A stretch of DNA of 64,000 bases, taken from Williamsia herbipolensis. Lineage in GTDB: Bacteria > Actinomycetota > Actinomycetes > Mycobacteriales > Mycobacteriaceae. The DNA lies in NCBI RefSeq assembly GCF_000964005.1, contig NZ_JXYP01000012.1, forward strand, positions 1 to 64,000. Reading direction: 5' to 3'. Under the pieces are notes generated by a model. That model was not told where the DNA came from and made no database searches. It saw nothing but the letters and a program-made list of their open reading frames with translations. Shown here piece after piece: positions 17,693 through 26,252 of this stretch (positions are counted from its first letter, which is position 1; each line of letters opens with the position of its first letter). A program made the position numbers and the translations under genes.

Positions 17693-18915
17693 CACGGCGG
17701 GGTGCTGTGATGCGCCGTCTCGCCGTGGCCGTGTCGTGTGCCGCCGTCCTCGCCACGTCGGCGTGCTCGTTCCAGGGCCTGAACTCGCTCCCGGTCCCGG
17801 GCGCGCAGGGCACCGGTGACGGTTCGTTCCGCGTCACCGCCTTGATCCCCAACGCCGCCAACCTCGTCCAGAACGCGCCGGTCCTCATGAACGACGCCAC
17901 CGTCGGCAGTGTCGGTGCCATCACCGTGCGAGACTGGAAGGCCCTGGTGACGCTGCGGCTCAACAAGGGCACGCGCATCCCGGTCGGTTCGCACGTCATG
18001 GTCGGCATCACCAGCGTCCTCGGATCGCTGAACCTGCAGGTGGTGCAACCGGATTCGCCAACTCAGGGCTTCTTGCGCGACGGTCAGGAGATCCCCGCCT
18101 CGCAGTGCCCCACCCAGGACAACATCGCCGCGCCGACCACCGCGAAGCCGGTCGCCGACATCACCTCCGCGCAGCAGGTCGCCCAGTGCACCTACCCGAC
18201 CGTCGAGCAGGTGCTCAGCTCGCTGTCGGTGGTGCTCAACGGTGGCGGTCTCTCGCAGATCGGCGACGTGATCCACGAACTCAACGCGACGCTCGGTGGC
18301 CGTCAGGAGACCATCCGGGAACTGATCCCTCGACTGACGACACTGGTGACCGACCTCGATCGTCAGCGCGGCAACATCATCAGCGCGGTGGAGGGGCTCG
18401 ATCGACTGAGCAGCAGCTTCAACGCCCAGAGCGACACGATCGACCGGGCGCTCGCCGACGGCCCGCGGATCCTGAAGGTGCTCGTCGACCAGCGGGTCCA
18501 CCTCACCGACACCCTGGCCTCGGTCGGGCGCCTGAGCCGCAACACCGACGACATCCTCAAGGCCAACGGCGACGACCTGACCACGATCGTGAAGAACCTC
18601 GTGCCGGTGCTCGATCAGCTGCAGGCCAGCGGGAAATCGCTCACGCAGTCGTTGAACATCCTCGTCACCTTCCCGTTCGCCGAATCGGTCATCCCGAAGA
18701 TCGTCAAGGGCGACTACATCAACGGGGTCATCAACCTCGACCTCACGAACGGAAGGCTCTCGCGGGGAGCGTTCGCCAGCATCGGCGCGGCGGCACCGTC
18801 GGCGGTGTACGGACCCGAGGCGGTGCTCGGCAGCCCGGCCGGCGCGGCCAAGCGGGGCGCCAACCCGTTCACCGCACCGCTGCGAGAGGACGCGCCGGAG
18901 GTGAAGGGCCGGTGA
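17689..18915 (+). CDS. mce4E: Mce4E lipoprotein (LprN type)
   Basis: The lipoprotein member of the Mce4 six, with 408 residues. The signal peptide is MRRLAVAV...VLATSAC with a lipobox ending at Cys about residue 26. The MCE domain follows (FRVTALIPNAANLVQNAPVLMNDATVG). M. tuberculosis Mce4E is LprN (Rv3495c). The ATGA overlap sets the start; an ATG seven codons later (MRRLAV) sits right before the signal peptide and is an alternative. Confidence 0.9.
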   Translation: MTRRGAVMRRLAVAVSCAAVLATSACSFQGLNSLPVPGAQGTGDGSFRVTALIPNAANLVQNAPVLMNDATVGSVGAITVRDWKALVTLRLNKGTRIPVGSHVMVGITSVLGSLNLQVVQPDSPTQGFLRDGQEIPASQCPTQDNIAAPTTAKPVADITSAQQVAQCTYPTVEQVLSSLSVVLNGGGLSQIGDVIHELNATLGGRQETIRELIPRLTTLVTDLDRQRGNIISAVEGLDRLSSSFNAQSDTIDRALADGPRILKVLVDQRVHLTDTLASVGRLSRNTDDILKANGDDLTTIVKNLVPVLDQLQASGKSLTQSLNILVTFPFAESVIPKIVKGDYINGVINLDLTNGRLSRGAFASIGAAAPSAVYGPEAVLGSPAGAAKRGANPFTAPLREDAPEVKGR

Positions 18916-20342
18916 CCATCTCACGATTCGTCCGCATGCAGCTGATCATCTTCTCCATCATCACCGTGATCTCGCTCGTCGTCGTCGGGTTCTTCTACAT
19001 CCAGGTGCCCGCCATGTTCGGCATCGGCCGCTACTCGGTGGCCGTGGAGTTGCCGAGCACCGGCGGCATCTATCCCAACGCCAACGTCACCTATCGCGGT
19101 GTCACCGTCGGCAAGGTGTCGTCGGTGACGCTGACCTCGACCGGGGTCCGCGCCGAGCTGTCGATCGACAGCGATCGGAAGATCCCGGCCTCGTCGACGG
19201 CCTCGGTGCAGAGCGTCTCGGCGGTCGGTGAGCAGTTCGTGCAATTCATGCCCGACGCCGACGCGTCGGGGGATGCGCGTGATCTCATCGACGGTTCGGT
19301 GGTCCGCGACGGGCAGGTGCCGACCGAGGTGTCGACGCTGCTCGACCGGTCGAACGCGTTGTTGGCGAAGGTGCAGAGCACCAAGCTGCGCCGGGTGCTC
19401 GACGAATCGTTCAACGCGTTCAACGGCTCGGGCGAGGATCTGCAGCGCCTGCTCGACTCGCTGTCGCTGTTCGCCGACGAGGCGAACAAGAACTCCGAGC
19501 AGACCGCGAAGCTCGTCGACCAGGCCGCGCCGCTCCTCGAGACGCAGACGGCCACCGTCGGCGCCATCCGGCAGTGGACGTCGGACGTCGCGCGGTTCAC
19601 CGACCAGTTGCGGGCGAACGATCCCCATCTGCGCGACATCCTCGCGAAGGGACCGGGCGTCACCGATCAGGCGCAGCAGCTGTTCGCCTCGATGGACCAG
19701 AGCCTGCCGCTGCTGTTCGACAACCTCGCCACCGCCGGTCGCACCCTCGCCGTGTACCTGCCGAACCTGCAGCAGGTGCTCGTGCTGTACCCGCGACTGA
19801 TCCAGGCGCTGATCACCGCCATCAACACCGAGGACCCCCGCAAGGGCGCGAACGTGGATTTCGCCCTGGGGTTCCAGGACCCGGGTGTGTGCACCGTCGG
19901 CTTCCTGCCCACCGAGGACCGCCGCCCGGCGTCGACGATCACTTCGCGGGATCTGCCGCCGGGGCTGCTGTGCCGGGTGCCGCAGGACTCGAACCTCGCG
20001 GTGCGCGGCAGCCGCAACTTCCCGTGCGTCGAGTTCCCCGGGCGCCGGGCGTCGACGCCCGAGGAATGCCGCGAGGGGTACAAGCCGCTCGCCGAGAACG
20101 TGCCGTTCCCCAAGGGGATCCCCGGTGTCACCGGACTGCCGAACGGGCAGCTCACCCCGGCGACGCCGTCGTCGTTCGACGGCGCTCCCGCGGTCTACGG
20201 CGCGGCGTACGATCCGGGGTCGGGTTCCGCGATCGGTCCCGACGGCAAGACCTACACCGTCGGTGGACTCGGCGCGGGGACATCGTCGCAGGGAGGAAGC
20301 GCCACATTGCAGAGCCTCATCACCGGGACCGTGCAGCGATGA
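18912..20342 (+). CDS. mce4F: Mce4F
   Basis: The last Mce protein, with 476 residues. The anchor helix is at about residues 8-30, the MCE domain (YSVAVELPSTGGIYPNANVTYRGVTVG) follows, then the helical region and a proline/glycine-rich tail. GTG overlaps the mce4E stop. Its stop overlaps the next gene as ATGA. Confidence 0.9.
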   Translation: MTISRFVRMQLIIFSIITVISLVVVGFFYIQVPAMFGIGRYSVAVELPSTGGIYPNANVTYRGVTVGKVSSVTLTSTGVRAELSIDSDRKIPASSTASVQSVSAVGEQFVQFMPDADASGDARDLIDGSVVRDGQVPTEVSTLLDRSNALLAKVQSTKLRRVLDESFNAFNGSGEDLQRLLDSLSLFADEANKNSEQTAKLVDQAAPLLETQTATVGAIRQWTSDVARFTDQLRANDPHLRDILAKGPGVTDQAQQLFASMDQSLPLLFDNLATAGRTLAVYLPNLQQVLVLYPRLIQALITAINTEDPRKGANVDFALGFQDPGVCTVGFLPTEDRRPASTITSRDLPPGLLCRVPQDSNLAVRGSRNFPCVEFPGRRASTPEECREGYKPLAENVPFPKGIPGVTGLPNGQLTPATPSSFDGAPAVYGAAYDPGSGSAIGPDGKTYTVGGLGAGTSSQGGSATLQSLITGTVQR

Positions 20343-21172
20343 GCGACGACGCCCATCGTCCGCGCACCCGACGCCGGGTGCGACGACCCGCGGGGCCGCC
20401 TGTCGGCGGAGCCCCGGGATCGACGATGACCGCCCCGACCGCGCGTCCGTCGTCGACGACGGTGCCGCGCAAGAGTTCGCCCGTCGGCAAGCTGCGCAAA
20501 GCGACACCCGCGGCCACCGCTCCGGTGACCACGGCGCCGGCGGTCGCGGACTCGGCCGTGACCACGACGCGGGGTGCCGCGCTCGGCTACCGGCAGCGAC
20601 GGACGGCGGGCACCACGGCCCGCAGCGGCATCGACCGGTCTCGACTCGGACTGCTCCTCGCGGGTGGTCTCGGTGCGGTCGTCCTCGTCGCGCTGGTCGT
20701 CGCCTCCACGCTGTTCGCGGTCAACACCTCGTCGATCGACGAGGCGTCGACGCAGCGGGCGCAGTACGCGGCGTTCGCGCGTCAGATGATCGTCAACCTG
20801 ACTTCGCTGAGCCCCACCACCATCGACACCGCCGTCGACACGTTCCAGAACGACACCAGCGGCAAGGCCCTGCAGCAGCTGCAGGACACCATGCAGCAGA
20901 CGACCGACCTCATCAAGACCCAGGGCGTCAGCACCAAGGGCACGATCCTCTCCGACGCGGTCGTCGACAGCGATGCCGATTCGGCGACCGTGCTGATCGT
21001 CTCGGGCTGGACCATGAAGAATCCCGCCCAGCAGAACCCGGCGCCGGCTCAGGGCTCATCGGTCCCGCCGGTCACGGGTGACGACACCGTGGTGCAGACC
21101 TTCCGCTGGAAGGTGGTCGTCACCAAGATCAACGGCGCGATGAAGCTGACCGACATCGAGTGGGTGACGTGA
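20339..21172 (+). CDS. Mce-associated membrane protein (Mam4A type)
   Basis: A protein of 277 residues with a long basic, Thr/Ala/Pro-rich cytoplasmic N-terminus (about 1-98), one membrane helix (about 105-127) and an external domain of about 150 residues. This layout, straight after mce4F, is that of M. tuberculosis Rv3493c. Such proteins are thought to stabilise the Mce complex and share a fold with VirB8-like domains. The adjacent gene is a probable partner; the overlap is TGATG. Confidence 0.85.
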   Translation: MSDDAHRPRTRRRVRRPAGPPVGGAPGSTMTAPTARPSSTTVPRKSSPVGKLRKATPAATAPVTTAPAVADSAVTTTRGAALGYRQRRTAGTTARSGIDRSRLGLLLAGGLGAVVLVALVVASTLFAVNTSSIDEASTQRAQYAAFARQMIVNLTSLSPTTIDTAVDTFQNDTSGKALQQLQDTMQQTTDLIKTQGVSTKGTILSDAVVDSDADSATVLIVSGWTMKNPAQQNPAPAQGSSVPPVTGDDTVVQTFRWKVVVTKINGAMKLTDIEWVT

Positions 21173-21759
21173 TGGCACCGCAGGTGTTGCGGTCGACGCG
21201 TTCGCGGATCGTGACCGGCGTGATGGTGGTCCTGATCATCGCCGCCGCGGCCGCCACGACGGTGCTGGGTCTGCGATGGTCGTCCGCCGTCGACGACCGG
21301 GACGCGCGCACCTCCGCGCTCGACGCCGGAAAGCGCTATGCGACGGTCATGTTCGGCTTCACCCCGGCCGATGTCGACGCCAACGTCGCGGCCGCGAAGA
21401 GCGCCCTGGTCGGAAACGCCCGCACCACCTACGACCAGATCATGGCCGGCAGCGACCTGTCTGCACAGGTGAAGAAGCAGAAGGTGAACTCGACGGTCTC
21501 GATCCAGCAGGCCGGCGTGGTCTCGGCCGACGCGAATCGTGCCGTGGTGCTGATCTTCATGAACCAGTCGGTGGTGCGCGGCGACACCCAGTTGGTGCGC
21601 GTCGAGCCCAGCCGGGTGCAGTACTCGATGCGCAAGTCCGGCGACCGCTGGTTGATCGACGACATCGCCGTCATCACCGACGACTCGCTGCGCGACAAGC
21701 TCCATCTCGGCCCGCCGCCCTCGACCTCGGCGGCCCCGACCCCGGCACCCCAGGGCTAG
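21172..21759 (+). CDS. Mce-associated membrane protein (Mam4B type)
   Basis: A protein of 195 residues with an N-terminal membrane helix (about 10-33) and an external domain that contains the family segment MFGFTPADVDANVAAAKSAL. It corresponds to M. tuberculosis Rv3492c, the last gene of mce4. The ATG overlaps the previous stop by one base. It ends with a Pro/Ala-rich tail and overlaps the convergent glycosyltransferase gene by four bases. Confidence 0.85.
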   Translation: MAPQVLRSTRSRIVTGVMVVLIIAAAAATTVLGLRWSSAVDDRDARTSALDAGKRYATVMFGFTPADVDANVAAAKSALVGNARTTYDQIMAGSDLSAQVKKQKVNSTVSIQQAGVVSADANRAVVLIFMNQSVVRGDTQLVRVEPSRVQYSMRKSGDRWLIDDIAVITDDSLRDKLHLGPPPSTSAAPTPAPQG

Positions 21760-22775
21760 CGGAGTCCGAGAATCGTCGCCAGGTCGGCGCACATGCGCGC
21801 TGTGGTGAACGTCGACTCGACGAGCCGTCGCCCGTTGCGTCCGTGCTCGGCCGCCAGCGCCGGATCGTCGAGGTAGCGCGACACCGCGGCAGCGACCGCG
21901 GCGTCGTCACCGGAGGGCACGACCGCGCCGGTCACCCCGTCCTGGACGTAGTCGTCCATTCCCGGGCTGTCGGTGATGACGACGGGTCGTCCGGTGGCCA
22001 TGGCCTCCAGGGCCACGGTCATGCCGGACACGTGCAGGTTGGATCGCGTGGTCACCACGACCACGGCGCTGCGCGCGTAGACGTCCAGCACGCCGCTCGG
22101 TGACATCCTCGGCAGCAGCGTCAGCCACTCCGGCGGGGTGGTGGAGGTGCTCTGCACGTCGAACGTGGCATGGGGGTGGCTCTGTCGGACCCGTTCCAGC
22201 GCGGCGAACAGGGTGTCGGGATCGCGGTGCCGGTCGCCGCCGAAACTGCAGACCGCCTGGCTGTCCGGGTAGTCGCGTGCGGCGAAGAAGTCCGGGTCGA
22301 TCCCGAACAGGAGCGGATCGACGCGGATGCCGGGCAGCAGTTCCTCGAGCGGTCCGACCTGCGCGCGGGACAGGCACCACACCGAGTCCATCTGCAGCAG
22401 AACCCGCCGGGCGTCCCACACCAGCGGCGGATCGGTCCGCTTGGTCATGTCGTTGACCCAGATCACGCCGCAGTGGTTCCGTTCGGACCGGTCGCGGACG
22501 AGGAGTCGTTTCGCCGCGCCCTCGTCCCAGGCGATCGACACCTGCGCGGGCGGGCCGCCGGCGCCGTCTCTGCGGTACGACGGCGACACGAGTTGGCGTA
22601 GCGCCTCCGACGTCGTCAGGGGCGGGTTGTCGGTGTGGGTTACATCGACGCCCAGCTCGGCGAAACGGTGCAGACCGTAGGGCCAGAGATCGGGTGCGCG
22701 ACCGTCCGTGGCACCGGCCTCGGCCCATCGCTCGACGCCGCGCTCGGCGTCGTAGCAGACCTTGAGATCGTGCAC
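21756..22775 (-). CDS. GT4-like glycosyltransferase
   Basis: A predicted cytoplasmic glycosyltransferase of 339 residues. The C-terminal GT-B domain has the nucleotide-sugar signature (SGMTVALEAMATGRPVVITDSPGMDDYVQDGVTG), and a middle segment gives LFGIDPDFF. The first 100 residues are shorter than in most GT4 enzymes and lack an obvious N-terminal Rossmann glycine motif. The start is GTG at 22775, 14 bases after the FKBP stop, so the two may be cotranscribed. The acceptor is unknown. Confidence 0.78.
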   Translation of the reverse strand: MHDLKVCYDAERGVERWAEAGATDGRAPDLWPYGLHRFAELGVDVTHTDNPPLTTSEALRQLVSPSYRRDGAGGPPAQVSIAWDEGAAKRLLVRDRSERNHCGVIWVNDMTKRTDPPLVWDARRVLLQMDSVWCLSRAQVGPLEELLPGIRVDPLLFGIDPDFFAARDYPDSQAVCSFGGDRHRDPDTLFAALERVRQSHPHATFDVQSTSTTPPEWLTLLPRMSPSGVLDVYARSAVVVVTTRSNLHVSGMTVALEAMATGRPVVITDSPGMDDYVQDGVTGAVVPSGDDAAVAAAVSRYLDDPALAAEHGRNGRRLVESTFTTARMCADLATILGLR

Positions 22776-22789
22776 GGCGTCGCCGGCGA

Positions 22790-23407
22790 TCAGCTGATGC
22801 CGACCAGATCGACCACGAACACGAGGGTCGATCCGCCGGGGATGGGCCCGGAGTCCGAGGCGCCGTAACCCAGTGCGGGCGGGATCACGATCTCGCGGCG
22901 ACCGCCGACCTTCATGCCCTCGATGCCCTGCGCGAAGCCGGGGACCACGCCGCTCAGCGGGAACTCGACGGGCGCGTCGCCGCTCTTCCAGGACGCGTCG
23001 AACACCTCGCCGTTGGTGTACAGGGCGCCGGTGTAGCGCACGTTGACGGTGTCGCCCGACGCGGCGACCTTGCCGTTGCCCGCGACGAGATCGGCGATCA
23101 GCAGATCGGACGACGGTGTCCCGGTGCCGGCCGCGATCTTCGCCTCCTTGGAGGTGTCGGTCGCGTTCTCGGTGATCGCCGGGATACCGGCCGATCCGGG
23201 GGTGCCGCTGCGCGGTGCCGCCGCCGGGGTCGTCGCCTGCGTGCCGCCGTCGGTGGCCTCGGTGGTGGATGCCGCAGCGGTGGACGCGGTCGAGGCCGAC
23301 GCCGAGTCCGTGGAGTCGTCGCCGCACCCGGCGAGGACGCCCATCGCGACACACGCTGCGAGAACCGAACTCGAGATCGTCACACTTCGCCGCACAGGGA
23401 TGTCCAT
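22790..23407 (-). CDS. FKBP-type peptidyl-prolyl isomerase lipoprotein
   Basis: A protein of 205 residues exported as a lipoprotein (lipobox VLAGC, Cys about 28). A Ser/Ala/Thr-rich linker of about 45 residues follows, then an FKBP domain. Hallmarks are VRYTGALYTNGEVFDASW, GFAQGIEGMKVGGRREIVIPPALGYG and the final LVFVVDLVGI. It should catalyse proline isomerisation in exported proteins. A candidate -10 (TACCGT on the minus strand, 23436-23441) lies about 30 bases upstream. The glycosyltransferase gene follows closely. Confidence 0.9.
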   Translation of the reverse strand: MDIPVRRSVTISSSVLAACVAMGVLAGCGDDSTDSASASTASTAAASTTEATDGGTQATTPAAAPRSGTPGSAGIPAITENATDTSKEAKIAAGTGTPSSDLLIADLVAGNGKVAASGDTVNVRYTGALYTNGEVFDASWKSGDAPVEFPLSGVVPGFAQGIEGMKVGGRREIVIPPALGYGASDSGPIPGGSTLVFVVDLVGIS

Positions 23408-23410
23408 TTC

Positions 23411-23437
23411 GTCGCAGGATCAGATGTCGCCTGCGAC
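23411..23437 (-). terminator. inverted repeat between aldehyde dehydrogenase and FKBP genes
   Basis: GTCGCAGG and CCTGCGAC form a perfect eight-base stem with an 11-base loop, 20 bases beyond the aldehyde dehydrogenase stop on its strand. There is no T tract. It could be a terminator for the dehydrogenase, or an operator, since it abuts the FKBP candidate -10. Confidence 0.4.
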
Positions 23438-23456
23438 GGTAGCGCAGCGGAAGGGT

Positions 23457-24959
23457 TCAGCTCTCCGGGGTGTAGCCCATCGGCAGGATGATCGACTTGT
23501 GCTCGAGGTAGGACTCGAGTCCCTCGCGACCGTTCTCGCGGCCGATGCCGGAGTTCTTGTAGCCGCCGAACGGAGAGGCCGGGTCGATCGCGTACCAGTT
23601 GATGCCGAGGGTGCCCGTGCGGATCCGTCCGGCGAGTTCGATGCCGCGCTCGACGTCGGCGGTCCAGATCGCGCCGGCGAGCCCGTATTCGGAGTCGTTG
23701 GCGATGTCGACGGCCTCGTCGACGGTGTCGTAGTCGATGATCGACAGCACCGGCCCGAAGATCTCCTCGCGCGCGATGGTCATGTCGTTGGTGACGCCGG
23801 TGAACACCGTCGGGCTCAGGAAGTAGCCCGACTCGAGGCCCTCGGGTCGCCCGCCGTCGAGGGCGAGCGTGGCGCCCTGCTCGGTGCCGGTGCGGATGTA
23901 GCCCTCGATCTTGTCGCGCTGCTTCTCGGTGATGATCGGTCCCAGCCGCGCCTCGGGGTCGCCCGGCTTGCCCGGGGTCATGGCGGCGGCCGCGGCGACG
24001 ACGGCGTCGACGATCTCGTCGTGGCGTGAGCGCGGCACCAGGATGCGGGTCTGTGCGACGCACGCCTGCCCGGTGTTGAACAGGCCGTAGAAGGCCAGCA
24101 TCGCGGCGATCTCGTCGACGTTCACGTCGTCGAGCACGATGGCTGCGGACTTGCCGCCGAGTTCCAGCTGGCAGCGCTTGAGCAGTGCGCCGCAGCGCGA
24201 CCCGATCACGCGACCGGCCGCCGTGGAGCCGGTGAAGGTGATCTTGTCGACGCCTGCGTGCTCGACGAGCGCCTTGCCGGTCTCGACGCCGCCGGTGACC
24301 ACCGACAGGACGCCCTCGGGGACGCCGGCCTCGGCGAAGATCTCGATGAGGTAGAGCGCCGAGATCGGTGTCTCGGGTGCGGGTTTGAGGACCACCGAGC
24401 AGCCGGCGGCGAGCGCGGGACCGAGTTTGTTGCACATGAGGAACAGCGGTACGTTCCACGCCGTGATCGCGCCGACGACCCCGACACCCTCGCGCTCGAT
24501 GCGGGTGGTGCCGAACAGGCCGGTGCGGTGCTCGACCCACGGGTACTCACGGGCGGCGGCGGCGTAGGCGCGCAGCACACCGGTGCCGGGGAGCTGCTGC
24601 AACATGCCGACGTCGGAGGGCATCGCGCCCATCTCGGCGGAGACCAATGCCTGGATCGCCTCGCCACGCTCGTCGATCAGGTCCGCGACCCGGTCGAGCA
24701 CGTCGGCGCGCTCTGCGGGCGACCGTCGGCTCCACACACCGGATTCGAAGGCGCGTCGGGCCGCGGTGACGGCGGCGTCGATGTCGACGGCGTCGCCGTC
24801 GGGCGCGCGACCCACCCGCTCACCGGTCGCGGGGGAGTACACGTCGAGCGTGGCCGTCGAGTGCGGTGCGGTCCACGTTCCCCCGATGTAGAGGGTGTCG
24901 TGGTCGTGCGCGGAATCGGCGCGGGGATCAGACGGGGCGGTCGCGACGGTGTCGGTCAT
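23457..24959 (-). CDS. aldehyde dehydrogenase, KstR-type promoter
   Basis: An NAD(P)-dependent aldehyde dehydrogenase of 500 residues. The general-base Glu lies in LELGGKSAAIVLDD (about residue 268), the nucleophile Cys in FNTGQACVAQTRI (about 302), and the C-terminal GGYKNSGIGRENG is present. Cofactor residues WN...K follow the family pattern. A KstR-type operator overlaps its -10, so it is probably steroid-induced and may oxidise a steroid- or propionyl-derived aldehyde. GGAG precedes the ATG. It does not occur in the M. tuberculosis fadD17-mce4 cluster. The substrate is inferred only from regulation. Confidence 0.88.
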   Translation of the reverse strand: MTDTVATAPSDPRADSAHDHDTLYIGGTWTAPHSTATLDVYSPATGERVGRAPDGDAVDIDAAVTAARRAFESGVWSRRSPAERADVLDRVADLIDERGEAIQALVSAEMGAMPSDVGMLQQLPGTGVLRAYAAAAREYPWVEHRTGLFGTTRIEREGVGVVGAITAWNVPLFLMCNKLGPALAAGCSVVLKPAPETPISALYLIEIFAEAGVPEGVLSVVTGGVETGKALVEHAGVDKITFTGSTAAGRVIGSRCGALLKRCQLELGGKSAAIVLDDVNVDEIAAMLAFYGLFNTGQACVAQTRILVPRSRHDEIVDAVVAAAAAMTPGKPGDPEARLGPIITEKQRDKIEGYIRTGTEQGATLALDGGRPEGLESGYFLSPTVFTGVTNDMTIAREEIFGPVLSIIDYDTVDEAVDIANDSEYGLAGAIWTADVERGIELAGRIRTGTLGINWYAIDPASPFGGYKNSGIGRENGREGLESYLEHKSIILPMGYTPES

Positions 24960-25003
24960 TGCGGGATGCTCCAGTGCGGTCGAGGGTGGTCCTGCTCACA
25001 CCG

Positions 25004-25021
25004 ATACTAGAACACGTTCCA
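25004..25021. promoter_or_regulatory. KstR-type operator and -10 of the aldehyde dehydrogenase gene
   Basis: TAGAACACGTTCCA (25008-25021) fits the KstR consensus TNNAACNNGTTNNA exactly. On the minus strand a good -10, TAGTAT (25004-25009), overlaps its edge. The only gene on the other side points toward the site, so the operator serves the dehydrogenase. Confidence 0.78.
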
Positions 25022-25037
25022 GTTTTCTGGTCCCGGG

Positions 25038-25682
25038 TCAGTCCATCAACTGGAACTGGATCGCGGCGGACACCGATTCGACCGCCTCCGACAGCACGGC
25101 GATCCGCTCTAGCGGCGACGGCGCGGCGAGGATCGCGTACCGGTCGGCCTGTCCGAGGGGGAGTTGACCTGCCCATCCGAACGACCGGTCGACATCTCCG
25201 TAGACGGTGTCGTCGAACACCGCGTCGGATCGGCCCGCGGTGCGCACCAGCTCGAACAGGGACCGGATGCTCGCGGCGACCTCGGTGTACTGCGCCTCCA
25301 GGCTCTCCGAGTCGCCGACGGTCTCGATCGCCTCGTCGGGGAAGTCCTCGACGATCGCCCTCGGGTACGGATCGTCGGGTAGCCACTCGCGGACGCGGAT
25401 GCGATCGGTGCCCACGCAGCGCAGCAACGCGCGGCCGTCGTCCTTGATGTGGTGTTCGACGATGTTCGCATCCGTCGCCACCGAATGCCGTTCGTCGCCA
25501 CCACCGAGTTCACGCCCGCGCTCGATCAGCACCACCCCGAACGAGGGGTTGTCGGAGCGGAGGCATTCGGCGAGCATCTCGCGGTAGCGCGGCTCGAAGA
25601 TCTGCAGCGGCAGGATCTCACCGGGCAGCAGCGCCATGCCGAGGGGGAACATCGGCGTCGGCGAACCGGGTGACACTGCCAT
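25038..25682 (-). CDS. Lon N-terminal substrate-binding domain protein
   Basis: A stand-alone Lon N-domain (PUA-like) protein of 214 residues. Family segments are PTPMFPLGMALLPGEILPLQIFEPRYREML and FGVVLIERGRE. No AAA+ or protease domain follows. The molecular role of such proteins in actinobacteria is not known. On the minus strand a -10 (TACCGT, 25689-25694) lies six bases before the ATG, so the transcript is probably leaderless. Confidence 0.85.
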   Translation of the reverse strand: MAVSPGSPTPMFPLGMALLPGEILPLQIFEPRYREMLAECLRSDNPSFGVVLIERGRELGGGDERHSVATDANIVEHHIKDDGRALLRCVGTDRIRVREWLPDDPYPRAIVEDFPDEAIETVGDSESLEAQYTEVAASIRSLFELVRTAGRSDAVFDDTVYGDVDRSFGWAGQLPLGQADRYAILAAPSPLERIAVLSEAVESVSAAIQFQLMD

Positions 25683-25748
25683 GGGTCAACGGTAGACCCG
25701 TGCGGTACCGATCGGCCATGGTCGCCGCGGCGCCGGGAGGTGATCCGC

Positions 25749-26252
25749 TCAGCGGACCATGCGTATCTCGGCGACGTTCCATCGCTCGAACCATCCGGCA
25801 GTGCCGTCCTCGGCGAAGCCATGCTTGCGGTAGAACGCGATGGCGCGCGCGTTGTCCGTCAGCACCCACAGCTGCGCCGGCCGGTCGCCGAGGGCTTTGT
25901 CGAGAAGCGCGCCACCGAGACCGGTCCCATGTGTTCGCGCCAGCGTGTAGAGGCCTCGCAACTCGATATCCCTCACGCGTTCGCTACGGGGTGGTCCAGT
26001 TGTGGCGAATCCAACGATGCTCTTGTCGACCTCGGCCACGTGCGTGGTCATTCCAGGGGTGGGGTCGGTGCGAAGCGCTCGTGTCCAGAGCTCGCGACGT
26101 TCGGCGACGTCGAAGGTCGCTGCGGCCTCGGGGGCGACGAGGTCGGTGTAGGCCTCCCGCCACGAGGCGACGTGCACCTCGGCGAGCTGTTCTGCATCGG
26201 TCGGCTCAGCGCGGCGCAGGGTGAACGCCGGCGGCCGTTCGAGGTGACTCAG
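25749..26252 (-). CDS. GNAT acetyltransferase, apparent CTG start
   Basis: A GCN5-related N-acetyltransferase of about 167 residues. It opens with FTLRRAEPTDAEQLAEVHVASWREAY, has the acetyl-CoA loop RTHGTGLGGALLD, and ends with ARAIAFYRKHGFAEDG. This is the RimI/YhhY-like shape; the substrate is unknown. The domain begins directly after the mhuD stop and no ATG, GTG or TTG lies in frame there. The only start in place is CTG overlapping the mhuD TGA (CTGA). The next in-frame GTG would remove the first strand and helix. Probably translationally coupled to mhuD. Confidence 0.8.
   Translation of the reverse strand: MSHLERPPAFTLRRAEPTDAEQLAEVHVASWREAYTDLVAPEAAATFDVAERRELWTRALRTDPTPGMTTHVAEVDKSIVGFATTGPPRSERVRDIELRGLYTLARTHGTGLGGALLDKALGDRPAQLWVLTDNARAIAFYRKHGFAEDGTAGWFERWNVAEIRMVR

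Noticed and set aside
20339-20640. Basic low-complexity N-terminus of the Mam4A-type protein as a possible wrong start
   Set aside because: The ATGA overlap with mce4F and the same layout in M. tuberculosis Rv3493c support the full length.
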